Source: an uncultured Burkholderiales bacterium (GTDB lineage: Bacteria > Pseudomonadota > Gammaproteobacteria > Burkholderiales > Burkholderiaceae_A). From it: DNA of 64,000 bases. The notes under the pieces are model-generated. The model was given only the letters and a program-made list of their open reading frames with translations. It ran no database searches and had not been told where the DNA came from. Positions 43,577-54,104 of the stretch are shown one piece after another; positions within the stretch are counted from its first letter, which is position 1; the number at the start of each line of letters is the position of its first letter. The DNA lies in the NCBI GenBank assembly GCA_937864175.1, contig CALMJH010000012.1, positions 1-64,000 of the forward strand, in the 5' to 3' direction. A program made the translations under genes and the position numbers.

Positions 43577-44515
43577 CTAAAGCGCCGGATGCCGAATCAG
43601 TCGTTGACAGATCCTGACCTGCGGCGTTTCAGAGGACGTCTGCCCGGGCCCTGCGGCCTGCAGCTGGCGGGCCACCACCTCGGCCTGAGGGCCGCTGACG
43701 CAGCTCACAAACACCGCGCCACCACTGCCACTCATTCGGGCGGCCTCGGACGGGAGCCCCACCGAGACCGCAGCGGCCTTGGCGTGGTCTAGTGCAGTTG
43801 CCACCTGGGCATGCAGACGACTCGCAACGGCTTGCAGATCGTTGTGGCCAAACGTCCAGCAGGATGCCTGCACGGCCTCTGAAAGATCCGAGATTCTCAA
43901 GGCTTTGGGGGTGTGTGTCAATGCGGGGTCTCTGAAGATGCTGGCGGTGGGCACCTCCACCGCAGGCACCATCACCACAAACCATTGGGCATTGGGCTCA
44001 AGGGGCCTCAGGTCCTCGCCAACGCCCTCTACAAAGGCCGCCCTACCTCCCAAAAAGAATGGCACGTCGGCCCCGAGTTGCAGGCCCACTTCGGCCAAGA
44101 AGGGGGTTGGCCGGTTCAGGCCCCAGAGTCGGTTCAGGGCCATGAGCACGGTGGCAGCGTCAGAGCTTCCGCCCCCCAGGCCGGCGCCGCTCGGCAGGTG
44201 TTTGTGGACCAGCAGACTTGCTCCCAACTGCTCTGCACCCGGCACCCGTTCGTCGATCGCTGCCGCTTGCAAGGCCTGGGCAGCCCGAAGGGCCAGGTCG
44301 GTCTGCACCGGCCAGGCCAGGTCACCCTGGCGGACCAGCCGCCCGTCCTGTCGCAGCCCAATCTCAATTTCATCAGCCCAATTGAGAAGGCAGAAGAGGC
44401 TCTGCAACAGGTGATAGCCATCGGCCCGGCGGCCCACTACATGCAAAAAAAGGTTGAGTTTGGCTGGGGCCAGAAACCGTTGGGCTGCGACGGGTCGGGT
44501 GGTCTTGGGGTCCAT
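43577..44515 (-). CDS. ispE: 4-diphosphocytidyl-2-C-methyl-D-erythritol kinase
   Basis: APAKLNLFLHVVGRRADGYHLLQSLF; LPSGAGLGGGSSDAATVL. Confidence 0.95.
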   Translation of the reverse strand: MDPKTTRPVAAQRFLAPAKLNLFLHVVGRRADGYHLLQSLFCLLNWADEIEIGLRQDGRLVRQGDLAWPVQTDLALRAAQALQAAAIDERVPGAEQLGASLLVHKHLPSGAGLGGGSSDAATVLMALNRLWGLNRPTPFLAEVGLQLGADVPFFLGGRAAFVEGVGEDLRPLEPNAQWFVVMVPAVEVPTASIFRDPALTHTPKALRISDLSEAVQASCWTFGHNDLQAVASRLHAQVATALDHAKAAAVSVGLPSEAARMSGSGGAVFVSCVSGPQAEVVARQLQAAGPGQTSSETPQVRICQRLIRHPAL

Positions 44516-44518
44516 GGC

Positions 44519-45103
44519 CTAAGAGCCTTCGGCCATCACCACCAGGCGCAGCGACAGCCAGCCCGAGCCCGTGGCCACCCGCCGCTCCAGCCGGGCAGCC
44601 CCGGCCTGCTGACCAATTTCCTGCCCCAAGGCCGTCAGCAGTTGACCCAGCGGTACCAGGGCCGACTGGCTGAGGCCCAGGCTGCGTTGGGCCCACTGCA
44701 GGGCCCGGTCGGCCTCGATGGGTGTCTCGTCGGGCAAGAAGGGCTGCCAGCCTGCCCAGGGGCCGGACTGGTCAGTCATTAGCATCAGGCTGCCTTGTGG
44801 TCGGGACCAGGGGTCGCTAATCCACCAGCGTTGAAGACCAGCACCGCGGGCCGACCGCCACTCAAACTGGCCCACCAGTGGGGCTGACAACTCATCTCCA
44901 GAGAGCGAGAACCGGCCCAGTCGGGCCGGCCCATAGACGACTGGGACACCAGGCTCAGCTGTTCGAGGGAGTGGGCTCGCGCAACCAGTGAGCAAGAGCC
45001 CGGCCAGGCCTCCTGGACCGGCCAGGCTGGCGAGACCGGCCAAGCCGGAGCGAAGAAGTCTGGTCTGAACCACCCGCCGCGCTGGGCAGGCTGGACTACT
45101 CAA
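44519..45103 (-). CDS. lolB: Outer membrane lipoprotein LolB
   Basis: Lipobox LLTGC; GRFSLSGDELSAPLVGQFEWR; between ispE and TPR gene. Confidence 0.82.
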   Translation of the reverse strand: MSSPACPARRVVQTRLLRSGLAGLASLAGPGGLAGLLLTGCASPLPRTAEPGVPVVYGPARLGRFSLSGDELSAPLVGQFEWRSARGAGLQRWWISDPWSRPQGSLMLMTDQSGPWAGWQPFLPDETPIEADRALQWAQRSLGLSQSALVPLGQLLTALGQEIGQQAGAARLERRVATGSGWLSLRLVVMAEGS

Positions 45104-46121
45104 TGCTCACCCCAAACCGCCGCATGGTCTCTAGCAGCAGAGGGTTCTGGGGGTTGGCTGCACGTCCATGTCGCCAGATGATCAGGGCCTCGTTGGCCTG
45201 GTTGGAGGTCCAGAGGACCTCGCCCAGGTGGGCCGCCACCTCTGCATCCGGCATGCGCATGAAGGCCTTCTGCAGAAAGTCGCGGGCCTTGTCCAGGTGG
45301 CCAAGCCGGTAGTAGACCCAGCCCATGCTGTCCAGAATATGGCCGTCTTCAGGCTTGAGCCGATGGGCCTTCTCCAGCAAGGTTAGGGCCTCGGGCAGTT
45401 GCCGGTTCTGGTCGGCCAGGCTATAGCCCAGCGCATTCAGGGCATCAGCATCTTCTGGCGTTCGCGAGACCAGCAGACGCAGCGCTGCCTCGGCCGGGCC
45501 ATGTTCTTTCAGCTTCTCGTGGAGCATGGCCTTGGCATAGAGCAGCCTGGTGTGTTGGGGTTCTCGCTCGGAGACACGGGTCAGAATTGCCAAGGCCTTC
45601 TTGGGGTCAGAGGCCCGCATCACCAGTCCCGAGAGCCGCTCGTAAAAGGCCTCGAGCTCTTGCGGCGTGGTCAGGCCTTGGCGTCTTTTGAGCAGGCGGT
45701 CGGTCAGGTCGTGCTCATAGCCCAGCAGCAGCGACAAGACATCGACACTCTCTTGGGCATTGGCATCCTGGGGCTTACCGGCCAGCCAGATGCGGGCTGC
45801 GGCAAGCGCCTGCTTCGGGGCCCGAATCACCAGGGCAAGCTGGGTGGCACGCTCGGCCACCACGGGGTCTTGGGTCTGCTCGGCCAGGGCCAGATAGGTC
45901 GAGGCAGCCAGGCCGATTTCTCCTTGTTGAAGGGCGAGCTCGCTGGCCAGAATCTGAAAGATGACCTTGGGGTCGGTCTGCTGGGCTGTGGAGGCCTGGC
46001 CCGCCACCGGCGCGAACAGCCAGAGGCCACAGGCCATGAGGGCCGCGGGCCAGACGGCACGCAACCGTGACCAGACAACGCTGTGCTGGAGACCTGGTTT
46101 TAAGGGCATCATCACGTTCAA
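45096..46121 (-). CDS. Tetratricopeptide repeat protein
   Basis: DALNALGYSLADQNRQLPEALTLLEKAHRLKPEDGHILDSMGWVYYRLGHLDKA. Confidence 0.9.
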   Translation of the reverse strand: MNVMMPLKPGLQHSVVWSRLRAVWPAALMACGLWLFAPVAGQASTAQQTDPKVIFQILASELALQQGEIGLAASTYLALAEQTQDPVVAERATQLALVIRAPKQALAAARIWLAGKPQDANAQESVDVLSLLLGYEHDLTDRLLKRRQGLTTPQELEAFYERLSGLVMRASDPKKALAILTRVSEREPQHTRLLYAKAMLHEKLKEHGPAEAALRLLVSRTPEDADALNALGYSLADQNRQLPEALTLLEKAHRLKPEDGHILDSMGWVYYRLGHLDKARDFLQKAFMRMPDAEVAAHLGEVLWTSNQANEALIIWRHGRAANPQNPLLLETMRRFGVSIE

Positions 46122-46153
46122 CAGTAACTCAGATTTGCGCTTCCATCCCGCCC

Positions 46154-47017
46154 ATGCCCGAACTGCCAGAGGTTGAAGTGACCCGACAGGGTCTCCTGCG
46201 GGACCTGCCCGACCAACAACTCCAGTCTGTTCGCACCAGCGGCAAGGCCCTGCGCTCTTTTTCAGGCCAGGCCAAGGTCCTCAGGCCACTAACAGGCCAG
46301 CGACTGCTCACCATCGCTCGACGGGCCAAGCAACTCATCTTCGTCTTCGACCGGCATCTGATGTCGGTCCACCTGGGCATGTCAGGACGCCTGGGCTGGC
46401 AGACCTCGGCACCGTCTCGTCTGGCCCTTCACGACCATGTCTGCTGGGCCTTTGAAGCGGGCAGTCTGGTCCTTCACGACCCCCGGCGGTTTGGAGACGT
46501 TCGTCTGCTGCCCAAGCCCCAGGGCTTTGACCCGAGCAGCGCCGAGCACCTCATGGACCTACCGGCCGACTGGTTGGGCCAGGCCGCTAGCGGCCTGGAG
46601 CCTCTCTCGCCGGGCTTTACTGCCCAGGCTCTCTACGCCGCGGCCCGTGGCGTTCGTCAGGCCCTGAAGGTCTGGTTGATGCGGGGAGATGTGGTGGTGG
46701 GTGTGGGCAACATCTATGCCAGTGAGGCCCTCTTTCGGGCGGGGCTCTCGCCTCGCCGGGCGGCTGGTCGGCTTAGCCGCGCGCAAGCCGAGCGGCTGGT
46801 CCAGACCATTCGTCAGGTCTTGCAAGAGGCCATTGACCATGGCGGCAGCACGCTGCGGGACTTTCTGGCCAGCGACGGCGAGCCCGGCCGTTACGGCGGA
46901 CAGCACCTGGTCTACGACCGGCAGGGCCAGCCCTGCCTGCAGTGTGGTGCAGCCATTCGACGGCTGGTCCAGGCCCAGCGGGCCACCTACTACTGCCCGG
47001 GCTGCCAGCGTGGCTAA
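46154..47017 (+). CDS. mutM: Formamidopyrimidine-DNA glycosylase
   Basis: MPELPEVEVTRQGL; VGVGNIYASEALFRAGLSP; CLQCGAAIRRLVQAQRATYYCPGCQ. Confidence 0.97.
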   Translation: MPELPEVEVTRQGLLRDLPDQQLQSVRTSGKALRSFSGQAKVLRPLTGQRLLTIARRAKQLIFVFDRHLMSVHLGMSGRLGWQTSAPSRLALHDHVCWAFEAGSLVLHDPRRFGDVRLLPKPQGFDPSSAEHLMDLPADWLGQAASGLEPLSPGFTAQALYAAARGVRQALKVWLMRGDVVVGVGNIYASEALFRAGLSPRRAAGRLSRAQAERLVQTIRQVLQEAIDHGGSTLRDFLASDGEPGRYGGQHLVYDRQGQPCLQCGAAIRRLVQAQRATYYCPGCQRG

Positions 47018-48059
47018 GCCGCCTGCGGCCTTTGCCGATCGACTGCTGGCGTGGGCTCGCCGCCATGGCCGGTCTGACCTGCCTTGGCACCCGCAGGCCG
47101 GGCAGCAGGCCGACCCCTACAAAGTCTGGCTCTCCGAGATCATGTTGCAACAGACCCAGCTGGCCAATGCAACGGCCTACTTCCAGAGGTTTCTTCGCCG
47201 GTTTCCCACCCTCGAGCACCTGGCCCAAGCGCCCGTTGATGAGGTCCTGGCCCTTTGGAGTGGTCTGGGCTACTACGCAAGAGCCCGCAACCTGCATGCC
47301 TGTGCCCAACAACTCTGGGCCCTGGGCGGCTTTCCGCGGACAGCCCAAGACTGGGCCCGGCTGCCCGGGGTGGGCCCCTCGACGGCGGCTGCGATTGCCT
47401 CGGTGGTCTACGGTGAGCGTGCGGCCATTCTTGATGGCAATGTCAGACGCGTCCTGGCCCGCCATGGCTGCCGGCCCGAGCCTTGGAACAGCCCCGCCTT
47501 GGCCAAGGCCCTCTGGCCCGTTGCCCAGCAGCTGTTGCCCAAGGCCTCCGCCGATATGCCCGCCTATACCCAGGCCATCATGGACCTTGGAGCCCTGGTC
47601 TGTCGGCCTCGGCACCCCGACTGCCCGGCCTGTCCGGTGCAGGCGGATTGTCAGGCCCATCTGACGCAGACAGTTGACCAGCATCCCCGTCCAGCCATTC
47701 GCCGAGCCCGACCGGTTCGTGCCGCCCGCTGGGATCTGGTGCTCCACGAGCAGGCGCTGGCCTTGGTTCAGCAGCCCCCCACGGGCCTCTGGGGGGGTCT
47801 CTGGACGCTGCCCGCCCGCCCACTCACGCCACAGGAATTTCACCAGCGGCAGGACGAGTTTGACGACCAGCTCACGCACGACTTCACCCATTACCGACTG
47901 CTAATCGGCCTTCGACGACGACGCATCGCCACAGAACAGGCCCGCCCGCGGACGGTTCAGGGACAGCAGGTCACCTGGTGGAGTCTGCGGCAGGCCCTGG
48001 AGTTGGGACTGCCCGCACCGGTCCGAAGGGTTCTAGCCCAGACCCCGCTGGATGAGTGA
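47010..48059 (+). CDS. mutY: A/G-specific adenine glycosylase
   Basis: WLSEIMLQQTQLANATAYFQRFLRRFP; LPGVGPSTAAAIASVVYGE; FeS cluster CRPRHPDCPACPVQADC; GTG start overlapping mutM stop. Confidence 0.95.
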   Translation: MAKPPAAFADRLLAWARRHGRSDLPWHPQAGQQADPYKVWLSEIMLQQTQLANATAYFQRFLRRFPTLEHLAQAPVDEVLALWSGLGYYARARNLHACAQQLWALGGFPRTAQDWARLPGVGPSTAAAIASVVYGERAAILDGNVRRVLARHGCRPEPWNSPALAKALWPVAQQLLPKASADMPAYTQAIMDLGALVCRPRHPDCPACPVQADCQAHLTQTVDQHPRPAIRRARPVRAARWDLVLHEQALALVQQPPTGLWGGLWTLPARPLTPQEFHQRQDEFDDQLTHDFTHYRLLIGLRRRRIATEQARPRTVQGQQVTWWSLRQALELGLPAPVRRVLAQTPLDE

Positions 48060-48950
48060 GCGGTGGCGAACCATCACAGGCCAGCTGCCTTCAAACCGGC
48101 GGGCCAGTTGCTCAGCGCCGTAGACCGACCGGTGTTGTCCGCCGGTGCAGCCCAGGGCCACCGTCAGGTAACTGCGTTGCTCGTTGACGTAGCAGGGCAG
48201 CCAGCGGTCCAGGTAGTCACCAATGTCCTGGATCATGGCCCCCACTCGCTCGTGGCCTGCCAAGAAGGCGATCACCTCGGGGTCGCGGCCGGTGAGCGAC
48301 TTGAGAGCCGGCTCGTAATGGGGGTTGGGCAGGCAGCGTAGGTCAAAGACCAGGTCTGCATCCAAGGGGATGCCCGCCTTGAAGGCAAACGACTGAAAGA
48401 GCAAGACCAGACGGCTGGTCTGCAGTTTTAAAAAACTCCTCAGCCAGGTTCGCAGGGCCGAGGCCCGCAGGTCGCTGGTGTCGACCGGAATACCCAGGTG
48501 CTGCAGGGGAGCTAGAATCTCTCGCTCATGCTCAATGCATTCCATCAGCGTCATCGATTCGCCAGCATCGTCGCGGTTGGCCTCGGCGATCAAGGACAAG
48601 GGATGACGGCGGCGGGTCTCGGAGTAACGCTGCAGCAAGACATCTGAGCGGGCATTCAGAAACAAGACCGTCAAGGCCAGGCCCTCGGCCCGCAACTCGG
48701 CAAGCGCTTTTTCAAGGTGCACCAGGTCGGCACCAGCCCGCACATCGGCGGCCAGAGCCATCTGTCGTGTGCCACGGGCCTGTTGACTCTTGACCAGCGG
48801 ACCAATGAGCGCCACCGGCAGGTTGTCGACGCAGTAAAACCCTTCGTCCTCCAGGACCGCGAGGGCAATCGACTTGCCAGACCCCGACATGCCAGTCACC
48901 AGGACTAGCGAAAGCGCATCGGATGGGGCGGGGTCGGCCGGCTCGGTCAC
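48033..48950 (-). CDS. rapZ: RNase adapter protein RapZ
   Basis: [55 protein letters not shown]. Confidence 0.96.
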   Translation of the reverse strand: MTEPADPAPSDALSLVLVTGMSGSGKSIALAVLEDEGFYCVDNLPVALIGPLVKSQQARGTRQMALAADVRAGADLVHLEKALAELRAEGLALTVLFLNARSDVLLQRYSETRRRHPLSLIAEANRDDAGESMTLMECIEHEREILAPLQHLGIPVDTSDLRASALRTWLRSFLKLQTSRLVLLFQSFAFKAGIPLDADLVFDLRCLPNPHYEPALKSLTGRDPEVIAFLAGHERVGAMIQDIGDYLDRWLPCYVNEQRSYLTVALGCTGGQHRSVYGAEQLARRFEGSWPVMVRHRSLIQRGLG

Positions 48951-49876
48951 AAGAAATCCTCGTTGTTCATGGCGCGTTGTTGACGTTCCGTGAACTCACG
49001 CATGGTATCAATGCCGCGCAGCTGCAAGACCGTGTTGCGAACGGCCGCCTCCACCAGGACGGCCAGGTTTCGTCCTGCGGCCACCGGGATCACCACCTTG
49101 CGAATCGGCAGGCCCAAGACTTCTTCGGACAGGGCCTCCAGGGGCAGCCGCTCGTATTCATCAATGGCCGAGCGTCGTACCAGCTGAACAATGAGTCGCA
49201 GCCGCATCTTGCGGCGGACACTGGTCTCGCCAAAGATGGATTTAATGTCGAGAAGCCCCAGCCCCCGCACCTCCAGCAGGTCTTTGAGCAGGGGAGGACA
49301 ACGGCCTTCAATGGCATCGGGCGCAATGCGCGAAAACTCCACCACGTCGTCGGCCACCAGCCCATGGCCGCGGGTAATCAGTTCCAGGGCGAGCTCACTC
49401 TTGCCCAGTCCGGACTCTCCAGAGATCAAGACACCCAGGCCCAAGACGTCCATAAAGACGCCATGCAGTGAGGCCATGGGGGCCAGCCGTTTGGCCAGCT
49501 GAATGCGCATGAGGTCAATGGCGCGTGGTGCGGTGTGGCTGGTTCGCAGAAGCGGCAGGCTGTCTCGGTCACAGGCCTCGAAGAGCTGGGCAGGGGGAAC
49601 CAGGCCGTCGGCCAGAATGATGGCGGGGGGCTTGCCGGCCACCAGCTCTGCAGTGAGATAGGTCCTGCGTTGGGGGTCGAGTCGGTTGTAGTAGTCCACC
49701 TCTGCCTGGCCAAAGACCTGAATGCGGTTGAGGTGAATCAGGTTGAAGTGGCCCACGAGGTCGGCGCTCTCAAACGAGGGCCCGGAGATGTGACGCTCGC
49801 CGCCGGCCTGGCCAGTTACCCAGCTCAGCTTGAGCTGGTCCTGGTAGGCCTCAAAAAACTGCTGGACGTTGAGCAT
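48947..49876 (-). CDS. hprK: HPr kinase/phosphorylase
   Basis: [51 protein letters not shown]. Confidence 0.96.
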   Translation of the reverse strand: MLNVQQFFEAYQDQLKLSWVTGQAGGERHISGPSFESADLVGHFNLIHLNRIQVFGQAEVDYYNRLDPQRRTYLTAELVAGKPPAIILADGLVPPAQLFEACDRDSLPLLRTSHTAPRAIDLMRIQLAKRLAPMASLHGVFMDVLGLGVLISGESGLGKSELALELITRGHGLVADDVVEFSRIAPDAIEGRCPPLLKDLLEVRGLGLLDIKSIFGETSVRRKMRLRLIVQLVRRSAIDEYERLPLEALSEEVLGLPIRKVVIPVAAGRNLAVLVEAAVRNTVLQLRGIDTMREFTERQQRAMNNEDFL

Positions 49877-49921
49877 CGGGTCTGGTCCAGGCGTCCGGTG
49901 GTCTTCGTCCGGGGTCTGGCG

Positions 49922-50386
49922 CTAGGCCCCGGCTGGCTGCCATTCACAGATGGCCTGAAAGAGTGACTGGGGGTCTGCGGCGCTGGCCAGCGAGGCCCGC
50001 AGGCCTTTGTCTGACAGCATCTCGGCAACCTCCGAGAGAATCTCCAGGTGTTGCTGGGTGGCCTGCTCGGGCACCAACAAAAAGATCATGACCGAGACGG
50101 GCTTGCCATCGGGGGCATCAAAGGCCACGGGCTCGGTAAGACGAATGACGGCGGCCATGGCCTCTTTCAGGCCCTTGATTCGGCCGTGGGGGATGGCGAT
50201 GCCTTCTCCCAGACCGGTGGAGCCTAGCCGCTCCCTGGCAAACAGCGAGTCAAAGACCTTGCTGCGGGCAATGCCCTGAGACTCTTCGAACAACAGGCCG
50301 GCCATCTCAAAGGCCCGCTTTTTACTTGAGGCCTCAACGTCCAGAAGAACTTGGTTGGCCGACAACAGCTTGCAAATGCGGTTCAT
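49922..50386 (-). CDS. ptsN: PTS nitrogen regulatory EIIA
   Basis: RERLGSTGLGEGIAIPHGRIKGLKEAMAAVIRL. Confidence 0.93.
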   Translation of the reverse strand: MNRICKLLSANQVLLDVEASSKKRAFEMAGLLFEESQGIARSKVFDSLFARERLGSTGLGEGIAIPHGRIKGLKEAMAAVIRLTEPVAFDAPDGKPVSVMIFLLVPEQATQQHLEILSEVAEMLSDKGLRASLASAADPQSLFQAICEWQPAGA

Positions 50387-50490
50387 GGGGAACCCCGCTC
50401 TAGCATCAAAGTGGGGGGAGTATAGACCTTTTGAGGGATTTGTTGCACCGCGATAACCATGGGTTTTCTGGCCCCTAGGGCCCCCGCAGG

Positions 50491-50808
50491 CTAGGCCTCC
50501 AGGGCCCCGCGGCTGGAGTGAACGTTGGTCTGGTGCTGTTCCTTGTAACGCACCACCTGGCGGTCGAGCTTTTCGGCGAGCAGGTCAATGGCCGCATACA
50601 TGTCAGAGTGCTTGGCCTCTGCGTGGAGGTCTTTTCCTTGAAAGTGAACGGTTACTTCGGCTTTCTGATCTAGCTTTTCAACGGTCAGGACCACATGGGC
50701 CTCCAGGCCGCGGTCGAAATGCCGCCAGGCCTTCGAGAATTTCTGGTTGACGTAGTCACGAATGGCATCGGTAACGGTAAGGTGATGGCCGGTGATGGTG
50801 ACCTGCAT
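50491..50808 (-). CDS. hpf: Ribosome hibernation-promoting factor, short HPF/RaiA
   Basis: MQVTITGHHLTVTDAIRDYVNQKFSKAWRHFD; AEAKHSDMYAAIDLLAEKLDRQVVRYKEQ. Confidence 0.93.
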   Translation of the reverse strand: MQVTITGHHLTVTDAIRDYVNQKFSKAWRHFDRGLEAHVVLTVEKLDQKAEVTVHFQGKDLHAEAKHSDMYAAIDLLAEKLDRQVVRYKEQHQTNVHSSRGALEA

Positions 50809-50822
50809 AAAAGCCTCCTGTT

Positions 50823-52241
50823 TTATTGTCGTTTTCTTAGACTAGCACTCTGGATTCTGAGCGCTTCGCGATACTTTGCAACTGTGCGCCGGGCTACCAC
50901 CACGCCCTGCTCGGTAAAACGGTCTGACAGAGCCTGATCCGACAGCGGCCGTGCGGGGTCTTCGGCTTTCACCCAGGATTCAATCTGCGCCTTGATGGCC
51001 GTCGCCGAGGCGGCCCCGCCGTCGTCGGTGCCCACATGGCTGCTAAAAAAGAATTTCAGCTCAAAGCAGCCAAGCGGCGTGAGCATGTATTTCTGGTTGG
51101 TCACCCGAGAGACGGTGGACTCGTGCAGCTCACAGGCCTGGGCCACGTCCCTGAGGACCATGGGCCGCATGGCCGTTGCCCCTTGGCTAAAAAAGGCCTG
51201 CTGCGCAGTAACGATGGCCTGGGAGACTCGCAAAATAGTCTCGCTGCGCTGGGCGATATTCTTCAACATCCAGCGGGCCTCTTGCAGCTTCTGCGACATC
51301 AGCGAGTCCGACTCCCCATCCCGAATAAGCCGCGCATATTCCTGGTTAATGGACAGCCGCGGCAGGGACTGTCGGGTCAGACGGGCCACCCACTTTCCAG
51401 CCCGGGTCTGGGTCACCACGACATCCGGCGTCAGGCTGGTGTCTTGCTGGGCCTGAAAGCGAGCGGCTGGCCGTGGCTCCAGGCCACGAATGAGGACCAA
51501 GGCATCAGAGACCAGTTCTCTGCTCAGGCCAGTGGCTCGACACAGGCTGGCCAGAGGCACCTGGCCCAACTGACTCAGGTGCTCTTCCACCAGCAGCAGG
51601 GCGGCCTTCAGGGTCTCCGCAGGCGCACCGGCCTGGCCCATCAGTTGCCGCAGCTGCAGCCCCAGGCAGTCCTTCAGGCTCTGTGAGCCAATGCCCACCG
51701 GGTCCAGAGACTGCAGCAGACGCAGGCCCACCAGCTGCTCATCCTCCTCCAGGGCCCCGCCAAGCTCCGACTCAAACAGTGCCTCAAACCCAGCAGCGAG
51801 TTCCTCAAGCGGGTCTCGCAGGTAGCCATCGTCGTCCAGGGCCTCAATCAACACCTCTAGCCAGGCGCGGTCACGGGCACTGAGATGAAGGCCGGCCACC
51901 TGCTCTCGCAGGTGGTCCTGCAGGCGAATAAATCCCACCTCGCCATTGCCATCGCGGTCGCCGCGGTCCTCCCCGCTGCCATCGCCTCGCCAGTCCGTCA
52001 GGCCGTCGCCAAGCTCGGCCTCCCACTCCTCTGTAGCCCCCGCCTCAGTAGCCTCAGACGCCGCCTCCTCTGGGCCCGAGGCCCCAAGGTCCTCAATCTC
52101 CAGCAGCGGGTTGTCCGCGCTAAAGGCCTCGAGTTCTTGTCGCAATTCCAGGTTGGAGAGCTGCAGGAGACGAATCGCCTGCTGCAGCTGGGGCGTCAGG
52201 GTCAGCTGCTGACTGGTCTTGGTGGTCAGCGAGATCTTCAT
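50823..52241 (-). CDS. rpoN: RNA polymerase sigma54 factor
   Basis: QQLTLTPQLQQAIRLLQLSNLELRQEL; RpoN box ARRTVAKYREAL. Confidence 0.96.
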   Translation of the reverse strand: MKISLTTKTSQQLTLTPQLQQAIRLLQLSNLELRQELEAFSADNPLLEIEDLGASGPEEAASEATEAGATEEWEAELGDGLTDWRGDGSGEDRGDRDGNGEVGFIRLQDHLREQVAGLHLSARDRAWLEVLIEALDDDGYLRDPLEELAAGFEALFESELGGALEEDEQLVGLRLLQSLDPVGIGSQSLKDCLGLQLRQLMGQAGAPAETLKAALLLVEEHLSQLGQVPLASLCRATGLSRELVSDALVLIRGLEPRPAARFQAQQDTSLTPDVVVTQTRAGKWVARLTRQSLPRLSINQEYARLIRDGESDSLMSQKLQEARWMLKNIAQRSETILRVSQAIVTAQQAFFSQGATAMRPMVLRDVAQACELHESTVSRVTNQKYMLTPLGCFELKFFFSSHVGTDDGGAASATAIKAQIESWVKAEDPARPLSDQALSDRFTEQGVVVARRTVAKYREALRIQSASLRKRQ

Positions 52242-52243
52242 GG

Positions 52244-52984
52244 CTACATGCGGAAGTGTTCGCCTAGGTAGACCTTTCGCACGCCCGGATCGTCGACAAT
52301 CTGGGCGGGTTCACCACTGGCCAGCACCACCCCATCGTTCATGATGGTTGCGTGGTCACAGATGCCCAATGTCTCGCGCACATTGTGGTCGGTGATCAGC
52401 ACCCCAATGCCCCGGTCCTTCAGAAAACGGATGATGCGTTGAATTTCTATGACCGCAATGGGGTCCACACCGGCAAAGGGCTCATCGAGCAAAATGAACT
52501 CTGGTGAAGTGGCCAGGGCCCGCGCAATCTCAACACGGCGCCGCTCCCCACCCGAGAGGGACTGCCCCAGGTTGTCCCGAATGCCGCCAATCTGCAGGTC
52601 CTCCAGCAGAGCATCCAGCCGCTGCTCAAGCGTCTGGGCCGACAGACGGCGGCCCTCGGGGTCTCGCTGCAACTCCAAGACGGCCCGAATGTTGTCTGCG
52701 ACGGTAAGCCTGCGAAAGACCGAGGCCTCCTGTGGCAGGTAAGACAGACCCTGTTTAGCCCGTACATGAATGGGGGCTCGGGTCAGGTCTTGCCCATTGA
52801 GTCGAATCTCACCGCCATCTGCCGGCACCAGGCCCACGATCATATAAAAGCAGGTGGTCTTGCCCGCACCGTTCGGCCCGAGCAGGCCGGCCACCTCACC
52901 ACGTCTCACCGTTAGGGAGACATCCTTCACCACGATTCGACCCTGGTAGCCCTTTCGGAGGTTCTGAACCTGCAACTCACTCAT
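52244..52984 (-). CDS. lptB: LPS export ABC transporter ATP-binding protein
   Basis: [55 protein letters not shown]. Confidence 0.97.
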   Translation of the reverse strand: MSELQVQNLRKGYQGRIVVKDVSLTVRRGEVAGLLGPNGAGKTTCFYMIVGLVPADGGEIRLNGQDLTRAPIHVRAKQGLSYLPQEASVFRRLTVADNIRAVLELQRDPEGRRLSAQTLEQRLDALLEDLQIGGIRDNLGQSLSGGERRRVEIARALATSPEFILLDEPFAGVDPIAVIEIQRIIRFLKDRGIGVLITDHNVRETLGICDHATIMNDGVVLASGEPAQIVDDPGVRKVYLGEHFRM

Positions 52985-53508
52985 GGCTTGGCTTCGCGGG
53001 GCATTAGGGTCATGCGGGCCCGGGGCTGTCCCGGCTTAATCTCCACCTCATAAAACTCGGTGACGTTGTTGTAGACCAGGCGGTCACCCGCTACTCGGTC
53101 GAGCTCTCGGTCGGGTCCAACACGGCGCATGACGGCATTGCCTGTGAGCAACGCAATCTCGGTCTGGTTGTTGTAGTCGATCTGGACGGCCTCGCCCTCC
53201 ATCCATTCCTGCAGGGCCTCGCGCTTCTGGCGCAGTCGAGCGGGCTGCCCAGTCACGACGGCCTGGGTCTTGCCATCGGGCAGTTGCTGCAATTCCAGCC
53301 GATCCCCGCGCAGTATCAGGCTGCCTTTGGTGAGCACCACATTGCCAGTAAAGATCGTCCGCTGGGCCTTGTCGTCGTGGTCTAGACGGTCAGAGTCGAT
53401 GTTGGTGGGCGCCTGGCGATCGGCCTTCTCTGCAGCCACAGGCCCCGCCAGGCCTATCGACACGCCAAGGGCCAACAGGGACCAGAGCAGGGGGATTGTT
53501 CGACTCAA
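52981..53508 (-). CDS. lptA: LPS transport periplasmic protein LptA
   Basis: OstA-like: [45 protein letters not shown]. Confidence 0.9.
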   Translation of the reverse strand: MSRTIPLLWSLLALGVSIGLAGPVAAEKADRQAPTNIDSDRLDHDDKAQRTIFTGNVVLTKGSLILRGDRLELQQLPDGKTQAVVTGQPARLRQKREALQEWMEGEAVQIDYNNQTEIALLTGNAVMRRVGPDRELDRVAGDRLVYNNVTEFYEVEIKPGQPRARMTLMPREAKP

Positions 53509-54104
53509 GGTTTTTTCTCCTCTGGCTTGGACTTGGGCAGGACCATTCGGGTGTCGGCCAGAATCTGCAGCCGGTCGGTCTTCTCATCCAGGCGCAGACC
53601 GACCCCGTAGAGGGTCTGGACCCCGCGATAGACCATGACGGGCGCTGCGGTCTGGGCAATTTCTTGGTCCGACAAAAAGGTCAGGGTCTCGGTCTCCACC
53701 CGCAGGGCGGGGTCCTTCTCCGAGGCCTCGCGACGAATCACCACCGACCCTTCCAGCACCACCTCGTTCTGGTCTGCACTCACCAGGGCCTTGCGAGACT
53801 TGGCGGTAACGGGCGGGCCCTGGACACGAAACGAGACCAGGTCGGGGCTGGTCAGCTCCGCCCGGCCATCTTCAAACTGGGTGATCTGGGGGGAGTCCAC
53901 CACCTGCCGCGGACGGCCATCGGAGCCGGTCTTCACAATGTGGGCCTTGGCAATCACAGCAGTGGGACCCGACTGTGACCGGCTGGCCTTAATCCAGTCT
54001 GGTGCCTGAGTCACCGCCGACAGTAGCCATGAGCTCAGGCCCAGTCCCGCCAACAGGGCCAGCGACAGCCAGCCACCAATTCGATCAGACCAGGCCGCGC
54101 GCAT
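53505..54104 (-). CDS. lptC: LPS export protein LptC
   Basis: N-terminal TM plus OstA-like repeats; position between kdsC and lptA. Confidence 0.82.
   Translation of the reverse strand: MRAAWSDRIGGWLSLALLAGLGLSSWLLSAVTQAPDWIKASRSQSGPTAVIAKAHIVKTGSDGRPRQVVDSPQITQFEDGRAELTSPDLVSFRVQGPPVTAKSRKALVSADQNEVVLEGSVVIRREASEKDPALRVETETLTFLSDQEIAQTAAPVMVYRGVQTLYGVGLRLDEKTDRLQILADTRMVLPKSKPEEKKP

Noticed and set aside
46773-47891. 372-aa minus-strand ORF antisense to mutM/mutY
   Set aside because: High-GC antisense artefact; Pro/Gly/Arg-rich composition
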